Positions 53,568-62,149 are shown, counted from the first letter of the stretch. The stretch: DNA of 64,000 nt from Streptomyces luteogriseus (GCF_014205055.1 NZ_JACHMS010000001.1:3658001-3722000), one strand, 5' to 3'. The notes: generated by a model not told the origin, from the letters alone. Numbers and translations are program-made.

Positions 53568-53601
53568 CGACGCCTCGAAGGTGCTGTGGGGGGCTTTCGG
53601 G

Positions 53602-55746
53602 TCAGCGCATCGGCACCCCCCTATACGGAACGGGCCCGCCGATCTGTTCAGCGGCCGTCCCGGACCGGTGCATCCGCTGCCACCGCAGCCGGCTGCCGAG
53701 CAGCAGCGCGACCAGCGACTGGATGACGACGAGATACATCAACTGCCGGTAGACGACGATCTGGAACGGCATGGACCACAGGGCCCGCACCGGCTCGCCG
53801 TCGAGTCTCAGCGCGTAGCCGGAGCAGACGATCTGCACGCCGAGGAACGCGAACCAGACCGCGGCCGACTCCCACGGGTCGCGGAACAGCACGCCGTAGA
53901 GGGCGTACACGTCGATGACGGGCGCGAGCAGCGGCAACGCAACCTGGAACAACGCGAGATACGTCAGCCCGCGCCGCCCGAACCGCCCGGCCGGGCCCCT
54001 GCCGAAGAGGGCTCCCCGGTGCTTCCACATCGCTTGCAGCGTGCCGTAGCACCACCGGTACCGCTGCCGCCACAACTGCCGGAGGCCGGTCGGCACTTCG
54101 GTCCAGGCGACGGCGGACTCCTCGTACAGCACCCGCCAGCCGGACCGCCACAGGGCCATGGTCAGGTCGGTGTCCTCGGCGAGGGTGTCCTCGCTGACCC
54201 CGCCGACACCGAGCACGGCGTCCCGCCGGAACGCCCCGATGGCACCCGGCACGGTCGGCATGCACTCCAGCACCTCGAACATGCGCCGGTCGAGGTTGAA
54301 ACCGAAGACGTACTCCAGGTGCTGCCAACGCGCCAGCAGACTGCGCCGGTTACCGACCTTGGTGTTGCCGCTGACGGCCCCCACGGCCGGGTGCGCGAGC
54401 GGCTGCACGATCCGCTCTATGGCGTCGGGCTCGAACACGGTGTCGGCGTCGACCATCACGACGATGTCGTAACGGGCATGCGCGAGACCGCGGTTGAGAG
54501 CGGCGGCCTTACCGGCGTTGACCTGCCGTACGACCTCCACCCGCGCGTCCCCCGTGTTCGCGGCGATGTCGGCGGTCCGGTCGGTGGACCCGTCGTCGAT
54601 GACGACGACCTGGAGCTCCCGGTGCCGGGAATCGAGCAACGACCGCAGGGTCGAGCCGATCCCGGCCTCCTCGTTGTACGCCGGGACGAGCACGGTGACC
54701 GGCCCGGACGTCTCCCGCATCCAGGGCGCACCGGTCCGGAACCGCTCCAGCCGCCGCACATGGGCCCGGGCGAAGAGCGCGAGCAGCAGCAGCCGCAGCA
54801 CACCGAGGCCACCCGCGACGCCGAGGATCCAGATCATGGCGGTGGAGAAGACCTGCCCGAGGCCGGTGACCCGGATCAGCCCCTGTCCGACCCAGCGTGC
54901 GAGGAGGGACGAAGGGGCGTCCGGGACGAGCCCGAGCCCGTCGGACACGGTGGTGAACCGTTCGACGGCCCGGTTCCTCAGCAGTCTGCGCGCCTCCTGG
55001 TACGCGCTCTCCGTCTGGCTGAGCTGCCGGACGATGCCCTGCGCGGGCCTGCGCGACCCCTTGTCGGCGGCGACGAGCACGTACCCGTACCCGGCGGCCC
55101 GCCGCGCGGCCTGCCACTCCCGCCCGCACAGGGTGTCCGGGCTGGTGGTGCGGGGCATGCGCAGCAGATTGGTCCGCCGGCCGGTGGCCCCGGCGAGGGC
55201 GCTCTGGGTCATCTCGAGCTCGGCCCGGAAACGGGGCGCGGAGGACTCCCCCAGCACGGCCCCGGTGTACGTGTTGGACCCGATCTCGTGCCCCTCGGCC
55301 CGGATCCGCCGGACCAACTCCGGGTGCCGGGCGGCCTGGGCCCCGTGCACGAAGAAGGTCGCCCGCGCGTTGTTCCTGCGCAGCAGGTCGAGGATCCGGG
55401 GTGTCCACACGGGGTCGGGCCCCCCGTCGAAGGTGAGCGCGACGGTCCGGGCGGGCATCGACCCGGTGTGTATCCCGTCCCGGTCTATCCCGATCACGGG
55501 CCCACCGCGGTCGACAGCGTCGGGCACGGGAGCGGTACAGGGCGACCGCGCCTTCGCGGCATCGACCTCGTGCTGGGTCCAGCCCTGGAAGATCAGCAGG
55601 GCGAAGACGAGGGGGAGGGTGAGGGCGAGGAGGAGCCAGTGGGCTCGGGGGTCGCGGGACTGTTTGTGGCGGGGTTTGGTGCGGCGGGGGTTGGAGTTGG
55701 GGGGTCCGGTGCGGCGGGGTTCGCCTTTGCCTCGAGAGCGGGTCAG
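53602..55746 (-). CDS. NodB-like domain fused to processive family 2 glycosyltransferase, CTG start
   Basis: About 714 residues from CTG 55746. Residues 1-36 are basic and 37-56 form a helix (WLLLALTLPLVFALLIFQGW). A NodB-type domain follows (about 95-290), then a membrane-anchored GT2 (about 350-620) with VLVPAYNEEAGIGSTL, VVVIDDGSTD, VDADTVFEPD (DxD), AEDTDLTMAL (TED) and QRYRWCYG (QxxRW), and terminal helices. This layout belongs to bifunctional deacetylase/hyaluronan-synthase-like proteins. The NodB metal site is lost: TFDDGP reads TFDGGP (Gly108), and the H-x3-H pair reads N-T-Y-T-G (158-162). No ATG, GTG or TTG lies upstream of GTG 55527 in frame. CTG overlaps the small upstream frame's TGA (CTGA). 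Starting at GTG 55527 would lose the first helix. Confidence 0.87.
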   Translation of the reverse strand: MTRSRGKGEPRRTGPPNSNPRRTKPRHKQSRDPRAHWLLLALTLPLVFALLIFQGWTQHEVDAAKARSPCTAPVPDAVDRGGPVIGIDRDGIHTGSMPARTVALTFDGGPDPVWTPRILDLLRRNNARATFFVHGAQAARHPELVRRIRAEGHEIGSNTYTGAVLGESSAPRFRAELEMTQSALAGATGRRTNLLRMPRTTSPDTLCGREWQAARRAAGYGYVLVAADKGSRRPAQGIVRQLSQTESAYQEARRLLRNRAVERFTTVSDGLGLVPDAPSSLLARWVGQGLIRVTGLGQVFSTAMIWILGVAGGLGVLRLLLLALFARAHVRRLERFRTGAPWMRETSGPVTVLVPAYNEEAGIGSTLRSLLDSRHRELQVVVIDDGSTDRTADIAANTGDARVEVVRQVNAGKAAALNRGLAHARYDIVVMVDADTVFEPDAIERIVQPLAHPAVGAVSGNTKVGNRRSLLARWQHLEYVFGFNLDRRMFEVLECMPTVPGAIGAFRRDAVLGVGGVSEDTLAEDTDLTMALWRSGWRVLYEESAVAWTEVPTGLRQLWRQRYRWCYGTLQAMWKHRGALFGRGPAGRFGRRGLTYLALFQVALPLLAPVIDVYALYGVLFRDPWESAAVWFAFLGVQIVCSGYALRLDGEPVRALWSMPFQIVVYRQLMYLVVIQSLVALLLGSRLRWQRMHRSGTAAEQIGGPVPYRGVPMR

Positions 55747-55883
55747 GGGACGTCACCGCCCCCGGGCTCCGGCCATCGTCCGACTCCCGCGTACTCCGCG
55801 GGCTGCCGTCTCCACATTCTGGCGTGGAACACGCTGCTGGCCACGGCTGCCGTAATCGCTTTGATGCTGCGGGAGTTACGCAT
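55743..55883 (-). CDS. Possible 46-residue protein coupled to the glycosyltransferase
   Basis: 46 residues from ATG 55883 to a TGA that overlaps the glycosyltransferase CTG by 4 bases. The sequence is basic in the middle (FHARMWRRQP) and ends GRWPEPGGGDVP; no family recognised. No ribosome site precedes the ATG, but TACACT lies eight bases upstream on the minus strand. A leaderless transcript is therefore possible. The exact 4-base overlap with the next gene is the main reason to call it. Confidence 0.5.
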   Translation of the reverse strand: MRNSRSIKAITAAVASSVFHARMWRRQPAEYAGVGRWPEPGGGDVP

Positions 55884-56091
55884 GGGGCGCGAGTGTAGTT
55901 TCGGAGGTCCGGCGGTAGGGGTGGAACGGTGAGCTTCACAGATTGGACACGCTTGGCGGGCACTAGCGAATCGGAGTCCCGTACGCCCCGCATTGCCCGT
56001 GTTCTCGCGGAAGTTCGCGCTGGTGAAACCGAAAACCTCACCGGTACCGTCAGGGCACCAACTGAACTTCTGTCTCTCACGGGGAGTCACT

Positions 56092-56763
56092 GTGAAGCGC
56101 CGCTCATTGCCCGTTGCTGCCGCATTGACAGCGACGGCAGCACTGCTGTTGACGGCCTGCGGTAGCGGGGACGACAAGTCCGGCGACAACGACAAGATCG
56201 CCGGCGCGGGCCAGGCAGCGGAGTCTCCGAAGGAGTCGGCATCCGCCTCGGGGGCTCCGGCAGGGGACAAGCCGGACGGTGTGGATGTGTCCCTGCCCAG
56301 CGACATGGACCTGGTCTTCGACTGGGACAAGCCGAAGGACAAGAACGAGGCGGCGGCGATGGGGGACGCGGCGAACTACCTCCGCGCCATCTATCGGGGC
56401 GTCGACAAGCGAACGACCAAGGATGCGGCCGTGACGACCTACGCCACCGGTGATGGGCTGCACTACGCGCAGGTACAGATCAACGAGTGGATCAAGGGTG
56501 GCTGGACCGCCACCGGAACACTGCGTCACTACGATGCCACCACGCGTTCCGCCCCCAACGGCAAGTCCGTTGAGGTCGCGTTCTGCGCGGACGCCGGCAA
56601 GTTTTACGGCAAGGAAATCAAGACCAAGAAGATCCTCACCACCAAGCCCAGCATTGAGGACTTCGACTACTTCAAGATCGTCATGGTCAGGTTCCCCACG
56701 GGGACGGACCTGTGGCAGGCGTCCAAGGTCTTCGTCGAGACGAAGGCGGCGAAATGCCAGTGA
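56092..56763 (+). CDS. Lipoprotein of unknown function, cassette 2
   Basis: 223 residues. The signal peptide ends LLTAC with Cys23 as lipidation site, then a GSGDDKSGDND linker. The folded part contains KDKNEAAAMGDAANYLRAIYRG, VQINEWIKGGWTATGTLRHY, VAFCADAGKFYG and a final KAAKCQ. It parallels the lipoprotein of cassette 1 in signal peptide, linker, helix order and the two cysteines, but is well diverged. GTG 56092 follows GGGGAGTCACT. The next gene starts inside its last codons. Confidence 0.82.
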   Translation: MKRRSLPVAAALTATAALLLTACGSGDDKSGDNDKIAGAGQAAESPKESASASGAPAGDKPDGVDVSLPSDMDLVFDWDKPKDKNEAAAMGDAANYLRAIYRGVDKRTTKDAAVTTYATGDGLHYAQVQINEWIKGGWTATGTLRHYDATTRSAPNGKSVEVAFCADAGKFYGKEIKTKKILTTKPSIEDFDYFKIVMVRFPTGTDLWQASKVFVETKAAKCQ

Positions 56764-57842
56764 CGGGGGCACGACGCACACTCCTCGGAACCGCGGCGCT
56801 GGCTCTGGCCCTGAGCGCCCTTGTCCTCACCGAAACCGCGTACGCGGCAAAGCCGGTGGGTTCCGGCAAGGGGGCCAACACCGAGCAGGAGGGCGGCGGC
56901 GACAAGAGCGGCATCTACGCCGCCGCCCGCATCCAGTACTCCGGATCCGTGGCCAAGGGCGGCGGCGCCGGCAACGTGACGTCCGCCGACGTCAACTGGA
57001 CGCCTCCACCCTGCTGGTACGCCCCGTACCTCGGCGCCAAGGACTTCAAGAAGGAGATGTCCGAGCACATCGACAGCCAGCTCAATGCACCCGGCATGGG
57101 GGGAACCGCGGGTGCGGCGATCGGTGAGGCACAGCGCCACTACGAGGACGGGTACGGCTGGTCCGGGAGTCCCGGCTACAAGGACTACAACGTCGAGAAC
57201 GACGGCAAGGGGATGTTCTGGGCCGGCGTCGAGAACCCCGACGAGCCGGACTACCTCAAGCGGTCCTCCTGCACCGACCTCCCCTTCTGGGTGGAAAACG
57301 GCGATGCCCCGCCGCCCCAGTACGAAGAGGCCATCTCACCCGAGATACTCGCCGCTCTCGCCTACCAGCACATGGAACTCCCCGACACCAAGGTCACCCT
57401 CGCTCCCGAGGCCACCACCAAGGTGAACCTGCCGACCTGGGCCTGGCTCGACAAGGCCGTCTTCGACGAGGTCCAGGCCACGGCGGCCCTCAACGTCCCC
57501 GGCTTCAACATCCAGGCCACCACCACCGCCAGGCCGGTGTCCCTCAAGCTGGAGCCGGGCACCAAGGACGCCGTGATGTACCCGGCCTCGGGCGAGTGCG
57601 TCATCAACGCCGACAACTCCATCGGCGAGCCCTACGCCAAGGGCAAGGCCGACGAGACCCCGCCGTGCGGCATCAGGTACCTCCGCTCCTCCGGCGACGG
57701 CACGTACAAGCTCCGGGCCACCGTCACCTGGCAGATCACCTGGACCGGCACGGGCAACCCCAACCCGACACAGCTCCCCAACGGCACCTTCGGCAACGAC
57801 CAGGACATCACGGTCCAGGAGATCCAGTCCGTCAACAGGTGA
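56754..57842 (+). CDS. Secreted protein of unknown function, cassette 2
   Basis: 362 residues. Signal peptide ends near residue 31 (ETAYA). Blocks shared with the cassette 1 protein: SADVNWTPPPCWYAPY, GYKDYNVENDGKGMFWAGV, LPTWAWLDKAVF, YPASGECVIN, TPPCGIRYLRS, VTWQITWTG and VQEIQSVNR at the end. Three conserved cysteines are in those blocks. The overlap with the lipoprotein gene is 10 bases, so translation is coupled. No named family recognised. It probably acts at the surface or outside the cell with the lipoprotein. Confidence 0.82.
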   Translation: MPVTGARRTLLGTAALALALSALVLTETAYAAKPVGSGKGANTEQEGGGDKSGIYAAARIQYSGSVAKGGGAGNVTSADVNWTPPPCWYAPYLGAKDFKKEMSEHIDSQLNAPGMGGTAGAAIGEAQRHYEDGYGWSGSPGYKDYNVENDGKGMFWAGVENPDEPDYLKRSSCTDLPFWVENGDAPPPQYEEAISPEILAALAYQHMELPDTKVTLAPEATTKVNLPTWAWLDKAVFDEVQATAALNVPGFNIQATTTARPVSLKLEPGTKDAVMYPASGECVINADNSIGEPYAKGKADETPPCGIRYLRSSGDGTYKLRATVTWQITWTGTGNPNPTQLPNGTFGNDQDITVQEIQSVNR

Positions 57843-57883
57843 CGGACCGAACCGCCCCCGCTCTGCGAAACCAGCGGCAGGAA

Positions 57884-57914
57884 GCCGGAGAGGCAAGGCG
57901 AATTCCTCTCCGGC
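57884..57914 (+). terminator. Hairpin after cassette 2
   Basis: GCCGGAGAGG and CCTCTCCGGC form a perfect 10-bp stem with an 11-base loop, 41 bases after the secreted-protein stop. It probably ends the cassette 2 transcript before the next module begins. Confidence 0.75.
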
Positions 57915-58066
57915 AGACTTGCTCCACCTCCAGGCGATCACTGAAGGCTCAGTCCTCAGTGAACTCTTTCTGGACAACGGACCGGGCCTAGTGCAACAGG
58001 TGGGCCCCCCATAGTCTGAAGTGCGAGCAGTGAGGGCAGGCCAGCGATCGAAGGGCGGGGGGAAGC

Positions 58067-59458
58067 ATGTCGCTTCGGGTGGCGAACCCTGAGGACCTGG
58101 AGCAATTGGCGAAACTCCTGGAGGGGCGCGGTGGCGTGGGGGACGGCCTTGACGAGGCCTTCACACGCGCCGCTCGTCTGGGTGTGAGCGGGCACCTTTC
58201 GCCACTGAAGCCGATGAGATCCTGGGCCGGCAGCCAAGCACAGGACCTGCGCAAGCGCGCCGTCATCATGCGACTGGAAAACGGCGACCCGATGGCCGGG
58301 TTGCTGTGGGCGGGATTCACGGCCAATGACCTGGAAAAGTACAAAGGCCAGGGGATCAAGCCGGAAACGCTGCTGCTGGCCAACTCAGTGGCTGCGAGCG
58401 ATGATCCCCGCGCCAAGGACCTGGCGCGGCAGCCTGGCGAAAAGCTCGGAGACTGGGTCGCGCGACTCGAGGCGCACGCGATCTCGAAGATCCCTGGTCT
58501 GGAACCTCATGAAGAGACCCTCACCGAGATGATCAAGTTCGGCAGCGACGTGTTCAACGTCGCTGCCGCGACCCAGGTCGTGACGGCGACCGGCTTTTCG
58601 GGAACCAAAGTGCTGTTGGGCAACGCGGTGAAGACCGGCAAGCTGGGACCGATGAAGGACGCTCTCGCAGCACGGTGGACCGCTGCCGGCAACAGCCCCA
58701 TCCTGCGCTGGGTCGGAACCAAACTCGGAAGCTACAACCCACCGATACGCTCACTGGCCGCACCGGGCAGCTGGCTTCCCGGACAACTCGGCAATCTTGC
58801 CTCCCGGAGCCAGGCGTACCAGCGGGTTGCCAACGTTCCCTTCAGTTCCGGTTTCCTGGGTGACCGCTGGGGTGGCGGATGGGACGCGCTGCGCCAACGC
58901 GGCTTCATGAATGCCAAACTGCTGGGTTTCACCCCCAACCAGGCCATCAACTTCATCGCCGGGTCGGACGACGTGGCTCGCATGTACGGCGGGCTGACAC
59001 ACTCCGGCCAGGCGGTCACCCGCGCGGGGCAGGCCAGCCTCTGGACGGTCGGGAAGGCCGGTGGATTCGGCGCGGCGGCGAAGACCGCAGGGCTGTTGCG
59101 TGGGGCGGGAATTGTCGGATCCGCGGGTGCGACGGTGTTCTCCGTCGCCAACATCGCCACCATGGATCATGCGAAGGAATGGAAGAAGAGCAAGGCTGGA
59201 TATCTCGCCAATTACGCCGAGGTCGGGTTCAACGCCTCCTTGACCGCGGCGATGGTGGCGCCCAATCCAGTCACGATCGGCCTCGCCGTGGGGACGGGCA
59301 TCGTCTACGGAGGGCTGAAGGTCGTCGAGCACTGGGACGACATCACAGAAGGTGCCGACAAGGCGGCGGACTGGGTGGGGGACAAGGCGAGTGACATCGG
59401 GAGCGACATCGCCGACGGCGCCAAGAGCCTGGGCAGCGCGCTCAACCCGTTCGATTAG
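58067..59458 (+). CDS. Large hydrophobic protein, NPFD-ending family, copy 1
   Basis: 463 residues, no named family. The N-terminal 90 residues are helical and shared with the 418-residue protein at 60893-62149: ANPEDLEQLAKLLEGRG, DEAFTRAARLGVSG, LKPMRSWAGSQAQDLRKRA, GDPMAGLLWAGFT. The R-x-W-A hairpin is reminiscent of WXG-type secretion domains, but this is only a resemblance. The middle is variable. The C-terminal 150 residues contain Gly/Ala-rich hydrophobic helices (LLRGAGIVGSAGATVFSVA, NASLTAAMVAPNPVTIGLAVG) and the shared end GSALNPFD. No signal peptide. It is followed by a ~199-residue partner gene. A secreted or membrane-acting effector is one possibility. Confidence 0.78.
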   Translation: MSLRVANPEDLEQLAKLLEGRGGVGDGLDEAFTRAARLGVSGHLSPLKPMRSWAGSQAQDLRKRAVIMRLENGDPMAGLLWAGFTANDLEKYKGQGIKPETLLLANSVAASDDPRAKDLARQPGEKLGDWVARLEAHAISKIPGLEPHEETLTEMIKFGSDVFNVAAATQVVTATGFSGTKVLLGNAVKTGKLGPMKDALAARWTAAGNSPILRWVGTKLGSYNPPIRSLAAPGSWLPGQLGNLASRSQAYQRVANVPFSSGFLGDRWGGGWDALRQRGFMNAKLLGFTPNQAINFIAGSDDVARMYGGLTHSGQAVTRAGQASLWTVGKAGGFGAAAKTAGLLRGAGIVGSAGATVFSVANIATMDHAKEWKKSKAGYLANYAEVGFNASLTAAMVAPNPVTIGLAVGTGIVYGGLKVVEHWDDITEGADKAADWVGDKASDIGSDIADGAKSLGSALNPFD

Positions 59459-59529
59459 CTACCATCGGGGGAAGGCGTGCAGCGATATTCCGGATCCCGA
59501 AATTTTCCGTAGGAAGTGAGCAACTGGCC

Positions 59530-60129
59530 GTGGAAACGAGTAGCGAGTCCTTGCGATTCGAGCTTATGCCGTACAAGAGCAGCGCTGAAGAAGGATCCAA
59601 GGCGGGGCTCAGGGGGGATGTGGGGCATTTCGGGGCAGTCACAGTGGAGCGCTGCACGCTCTATCGACCGGCCGAAAAGGGAATGGAAACCGTCCGGCTG
59701 AGCGGTCCCGAATTCCCGGAGACGACCTTCCGCGGGAAGCGCAGGTCGGGACAGCCCTCGCTGTTCAAGGCAGAGCTCACCCTGGCTGGCCGGAACGCGG
59801 AACTACGATTCAATCCCCGGGCCCTGCGAAAGGAAGACCGGGCATTGCGCATCGCATACGAGGGCAGAGAGTACATCTACTCCGCCGAGGGTCTCGGCAA
59901 GGCCAAGGTCCTGGAGAGAGAGGGACTCCGAGTCACGATGGAACCCGGCCAATACATCCCGCAGGCCGGGACCGCCAGCACGGGCACAGCCACCGACTCG
60001 GCCGACGTCGTGGATCTGGCGATCGCCATCGTCCTGGAGGAAGTGGACACCGACGTACTCACCCTCGGCGGCGCCGCGTTGTCGTCCCCGTTCGCCCTGA
60101 TGCAACACTTCTCGGACCGGGCGGAGTAG
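59530..60129 (+). CDS. ~199-residue protein, partner family, diverged copy
   Basis: 199 residues, no named family. It follows the pattern of the proteins at 60264-60860 and 63104-63682: an early GLRGDVGHFGAVTVER block (others have GDVGGLG.VEL), a strand-rich middle with ELTLAGRNAELRFN and RALRIAYEGREYIYS, then DSADVVDLAIAIVLEEVDTDVL near the end. The order is RGDVG, RALxIxxxxREYxY, then D-x-x-DLxxAxxLExVxTxxL. It has no signal peptide or helix and looks beta-rich. Start GTG 59530; AGGAAG is about 15 bases upstream, a loose spacing. It lies 71 bases after the hydrophobic protein gene, which suggests a pair. Confidence 0.72.
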   Translation: METSSESLRFELMPYKSSAEEGSKAGLRGDVGHFGAVTVERCTLYRPAEKGMETVRLSGPEFPETTFRGKRRSGQPSLFKAELTLAGRNAELRFNPRALRKEDRALRIAYEGREYIYSAEGLGKAKVLEREGLRVTMEPGQYIPQAGTASTGTATDSADVVDLAIAIVLEEVDTDVLTLGGAALSSPFALMQHFSDRAE

Positions 60130-60240
60130 CGATCTCGGCTGCGACGGCGTTCAGCGTGCCCATCATCGAGATGATCGCCTCACCGGAGTCGACCTCGGCA
60201 GTGAAGTCCCGACCCAGGTCCGCCCACTGCGGGTGAGGCC
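60130..60240 (-). pseudogene. Remnant of an EspG-like gene
   Basis: Read on the minus strand this stretch encodes DLGRDFTAEVDSGEAI-type sequence, then MMGTL. It matches DLHRDFTAEVDSGEVI and TMGTL inside the intact gene at 62255-63076. At DNA level 60181-60210 is identical to a stretch near 62668-62698. Only about 35 codons survive, with no start, so it is a broken copy left by a module duplication. Confidence 0.8.
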
Positions 60241-60263
60241 CTGTGGCCCTGTGTTCCAGAAAA

Positions 60264-60860
60264 TCAAGAGAGCTTGGACACCCCGTCCAAGAATCTTCCT
60301 GGGGCCGAGATCAGCGCACCCCCAAATGACAGGTTGCGCGTGTACACACCCTCCAACAGGATCGCGAGACTGATGTCAACGGAGTCCGCACTCCCGTGAG
60401 CCGTACCGGAAATGGTCTTCGGATCTGACGCACTGGAACGGGCCATGAGGATACGAGACTCGGGGCGTTCCAGCACGTGATGCCGCCGGTTTCCATCCTC
60501 CCGGTACCGGTACTCCCGCCCCACAGCCCAGATTTTCAGAGCCCGGCCGCCTCTACTCAGCCGCAAGGACTTCCGGGTGAAGGACGCATGCTGCCCTGCC
60601 ACGCTCAGTTTTCCTTCGGCCACACGAGGTCGCCCGCCGTACCGAAGAGCCTTGAAGGAGGACATAGGAATGTTCTCACCAGTCACCATGGCGCCTTCGT
60701 AATCGGCGCGTTCGGTAACAGGAACGACCTCCAAGGCGGGAACGACGAGTTCCACTGGGCCGAGCCCGCCGACGTCACCTCGCCAGCAGCTCACGTGACG
60801 TTGATTCATCGACGTCACAGTGTTCGCGAAGCGCTCAAGCTCGAACGAAAATTGAGACAT
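60264..60860 (-). CDS. ~198-residue protein, partner family, copy 2
   Basis: 198 residues, no named family. Close relative of the protein at 63104-63682: CWRGDVGGLGPVELVVPA, LRYGGRPRVAEGKLSV, RGGRALKIWAVGREYRYREDG, NRRHHVLERPESRILMARSS, KTISGTAHGSADSVDIS, LEGVYTRNLSFGGALISAPG. No signal peptide or helix; strand-rich. ATG 60860 lies 32 bases after the hydrophobic protein gene on the same strand, so it is probably cotranscribed with it. Confidence 0.76.
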   Translation of the reverse strand: MSQFSFELERFANTVTSMNQRHVSCWRGDVGGLGPVELVVPALEVVPVTERADYEGAMVTGENIPMSSFKALRYGGRPRVAEGKLSVAGQHASFTRKSLRLSRGGRALKIWAVGREYRYREDGNRRHHVLERPESRILMARSSASDPKTISGTAHGSADSVDISLAILLEGVYTRNLSFGGALISAPGRFLDGVSKLS

Positions 60861-60892
60861 TCCTAGACCTTAACCTCTACCGCTCCGAAGGA

Positions 60893-62149
60893 TCAATCAA
60901 AGGGATTGAGCGCACTGCCCAGCGCCTTCGCACCGTCGGCGAGTTTCCCAGCTCCCTCACTTATCTTCTTCCCTGCCCAGGCCCCGGCGTCCGCGACCTT
61001 CCCTGGGTAGTTCTTGACGGTCTCCCAGTTGTCGACGATGGTCGCGACACCATAGACGGCACCCGTGACCACGGCGGCGCCGATTGTGAGGGGGGTGGGC
61101 GCGACCATGGCCATCGTCATGGAGGCATTGAAGGCAACGCCGGAAGCCTTCGCCACATATCCGGCCTTGTCACGCTTGAAGGCCTCGACAGGGTTTCCTT
61201 CCTGTACGAGGTCGACGGCACCGATCACCGTGGACACCGCGCTGCCGCCGACGCCGGCCGCACGCCACCAACCCGCCGTACGCATCGCTGTCCCGGCTCC
61301 GGAGGCGAAGGCGCCCAGACGACTCGCTCCGGTCGCCCTGCTCAGTGCACCGGCGTTCTTGCCGACCTTGAGCAGGTTTGCCTCCCAAGCCCACTGCCTC
61401 CCCGAGAGGGCCGCGAGACTGTCCTTTCCGGCCAGTACATCAAGGATCGGCGCAGGAGTACGTGCCCCGACGGCTGCAGCCAGGGCTTTGATACGTGCAG
61501 GGATGAAGCGAGATGTCGCCTGCCCCTTCAACAGCTGAGCGAGCGTGGTACCAGGCGCCTTCAGGAATTTGACCTGGCCGGGAGTCTTGAGACTCTTGAA
61601 GTACGAGATCAGCTGACCGGTACCCACCGCCGCCATCTTGAAGGCGCCCGGAACCGTGGAGACCATTGCCGTCAGGTCGATGTAGTCCCCGACCACTTCC
61701 CCGAGGTTTTCGTCGCCCGTGACCTTGGCGACGGCATCACCCTTGATGCGCTCGATCCAGTCCGAGAGCGTCTCGCCCTTCTGCCGCTCCAGCCACTTGG
61801 TGTCGAACTTGTCGCCATTCGCAACGGAGGCGTTCGCGATCAGCATGGCGTCGGGCGGAAGGTTGGCGCCCTTCAACTCCTCCGGCGTGAACCCCGCGTA
61901 CAACGCGGCGGCCTTGGGATCACCCTTGTCGGCCCGCAGAATGGCCGCACGGCGCCGTAGGTCGACCGCCGCGTCGTCGGCCCAGTTCCGCATGGGTTTG
62001 AGGGCGGCCAGCCTGTCGGTCACACCCAGGCCGGACGCGCGGGTAAAGGCCTCGTCCAGCTTGTCCCGCAGTTGGCCCCTGCCGTCGAACAGCTTGGCCA
62101 AGTGTTCCATGTCCTTCGGATTGGCCATGCGCTTGGAACTGTTGCTCAT
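60893..62149 (-). CDS. Large hydrophobic protein, NPFD-ending family, copy 2
   Basis: 418 residues. Shares its N-terminal block (ANPKDMEHLAKLFDGRG, DEAFTRASGLGVTD, LKPMRNWADDAAVDLRRRA, GDPKAAALYAGFT) and its C-terminal hydrophobic region (NASMTMAMVAPTPLTIGAAV, then KALGSALNPFD) with the 463-residue protein at 58067-59458. The middle differs. Mosaic conservation, same ends with variable centre, suggests an exported family with a common targeting region. No signal peptide. ATG 62149 with GGGGAAAGA just upstream. Flanked by the EspG-like gene upstream and a partner gene downstream. Confidence 0.78.
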   Translation of the reverse strand: MSNSSKRMANPKDMEHLAKLFDGRGQLRDKLDEAFTRASGLGVTDRLAALKPMRNWADDAAVDLRRRAAILRADKGDPKAAALYAGFTPEELKGANLPPDAMLIANASVANGDKFDTKWLERQKGETLSDWIERIKGDAVAKVTGDENLGEVVGDYIDLTAMVSTVPGAFKMAAVGTGQLISYFKSLKTPGQVKFLKAPGTTLAQLLKGQATSRFIPARIKALAAAVGARTPAPILDVLAGKDSLAALSGRQWAWEANLLKVGKNAGALSRATGASRLGAFASGAGTAMRTAGWWRAAGVGGSAVSTVIGAVDLVQEGNPVEAFKRDKAGYVAKASGVAFNASMTMAMVAPTPLTIGAAVVTGAVYGVATIVDNWETVKNYPGKVADAGAWAGKKISEGAGKLADGAKALGSALNPFD

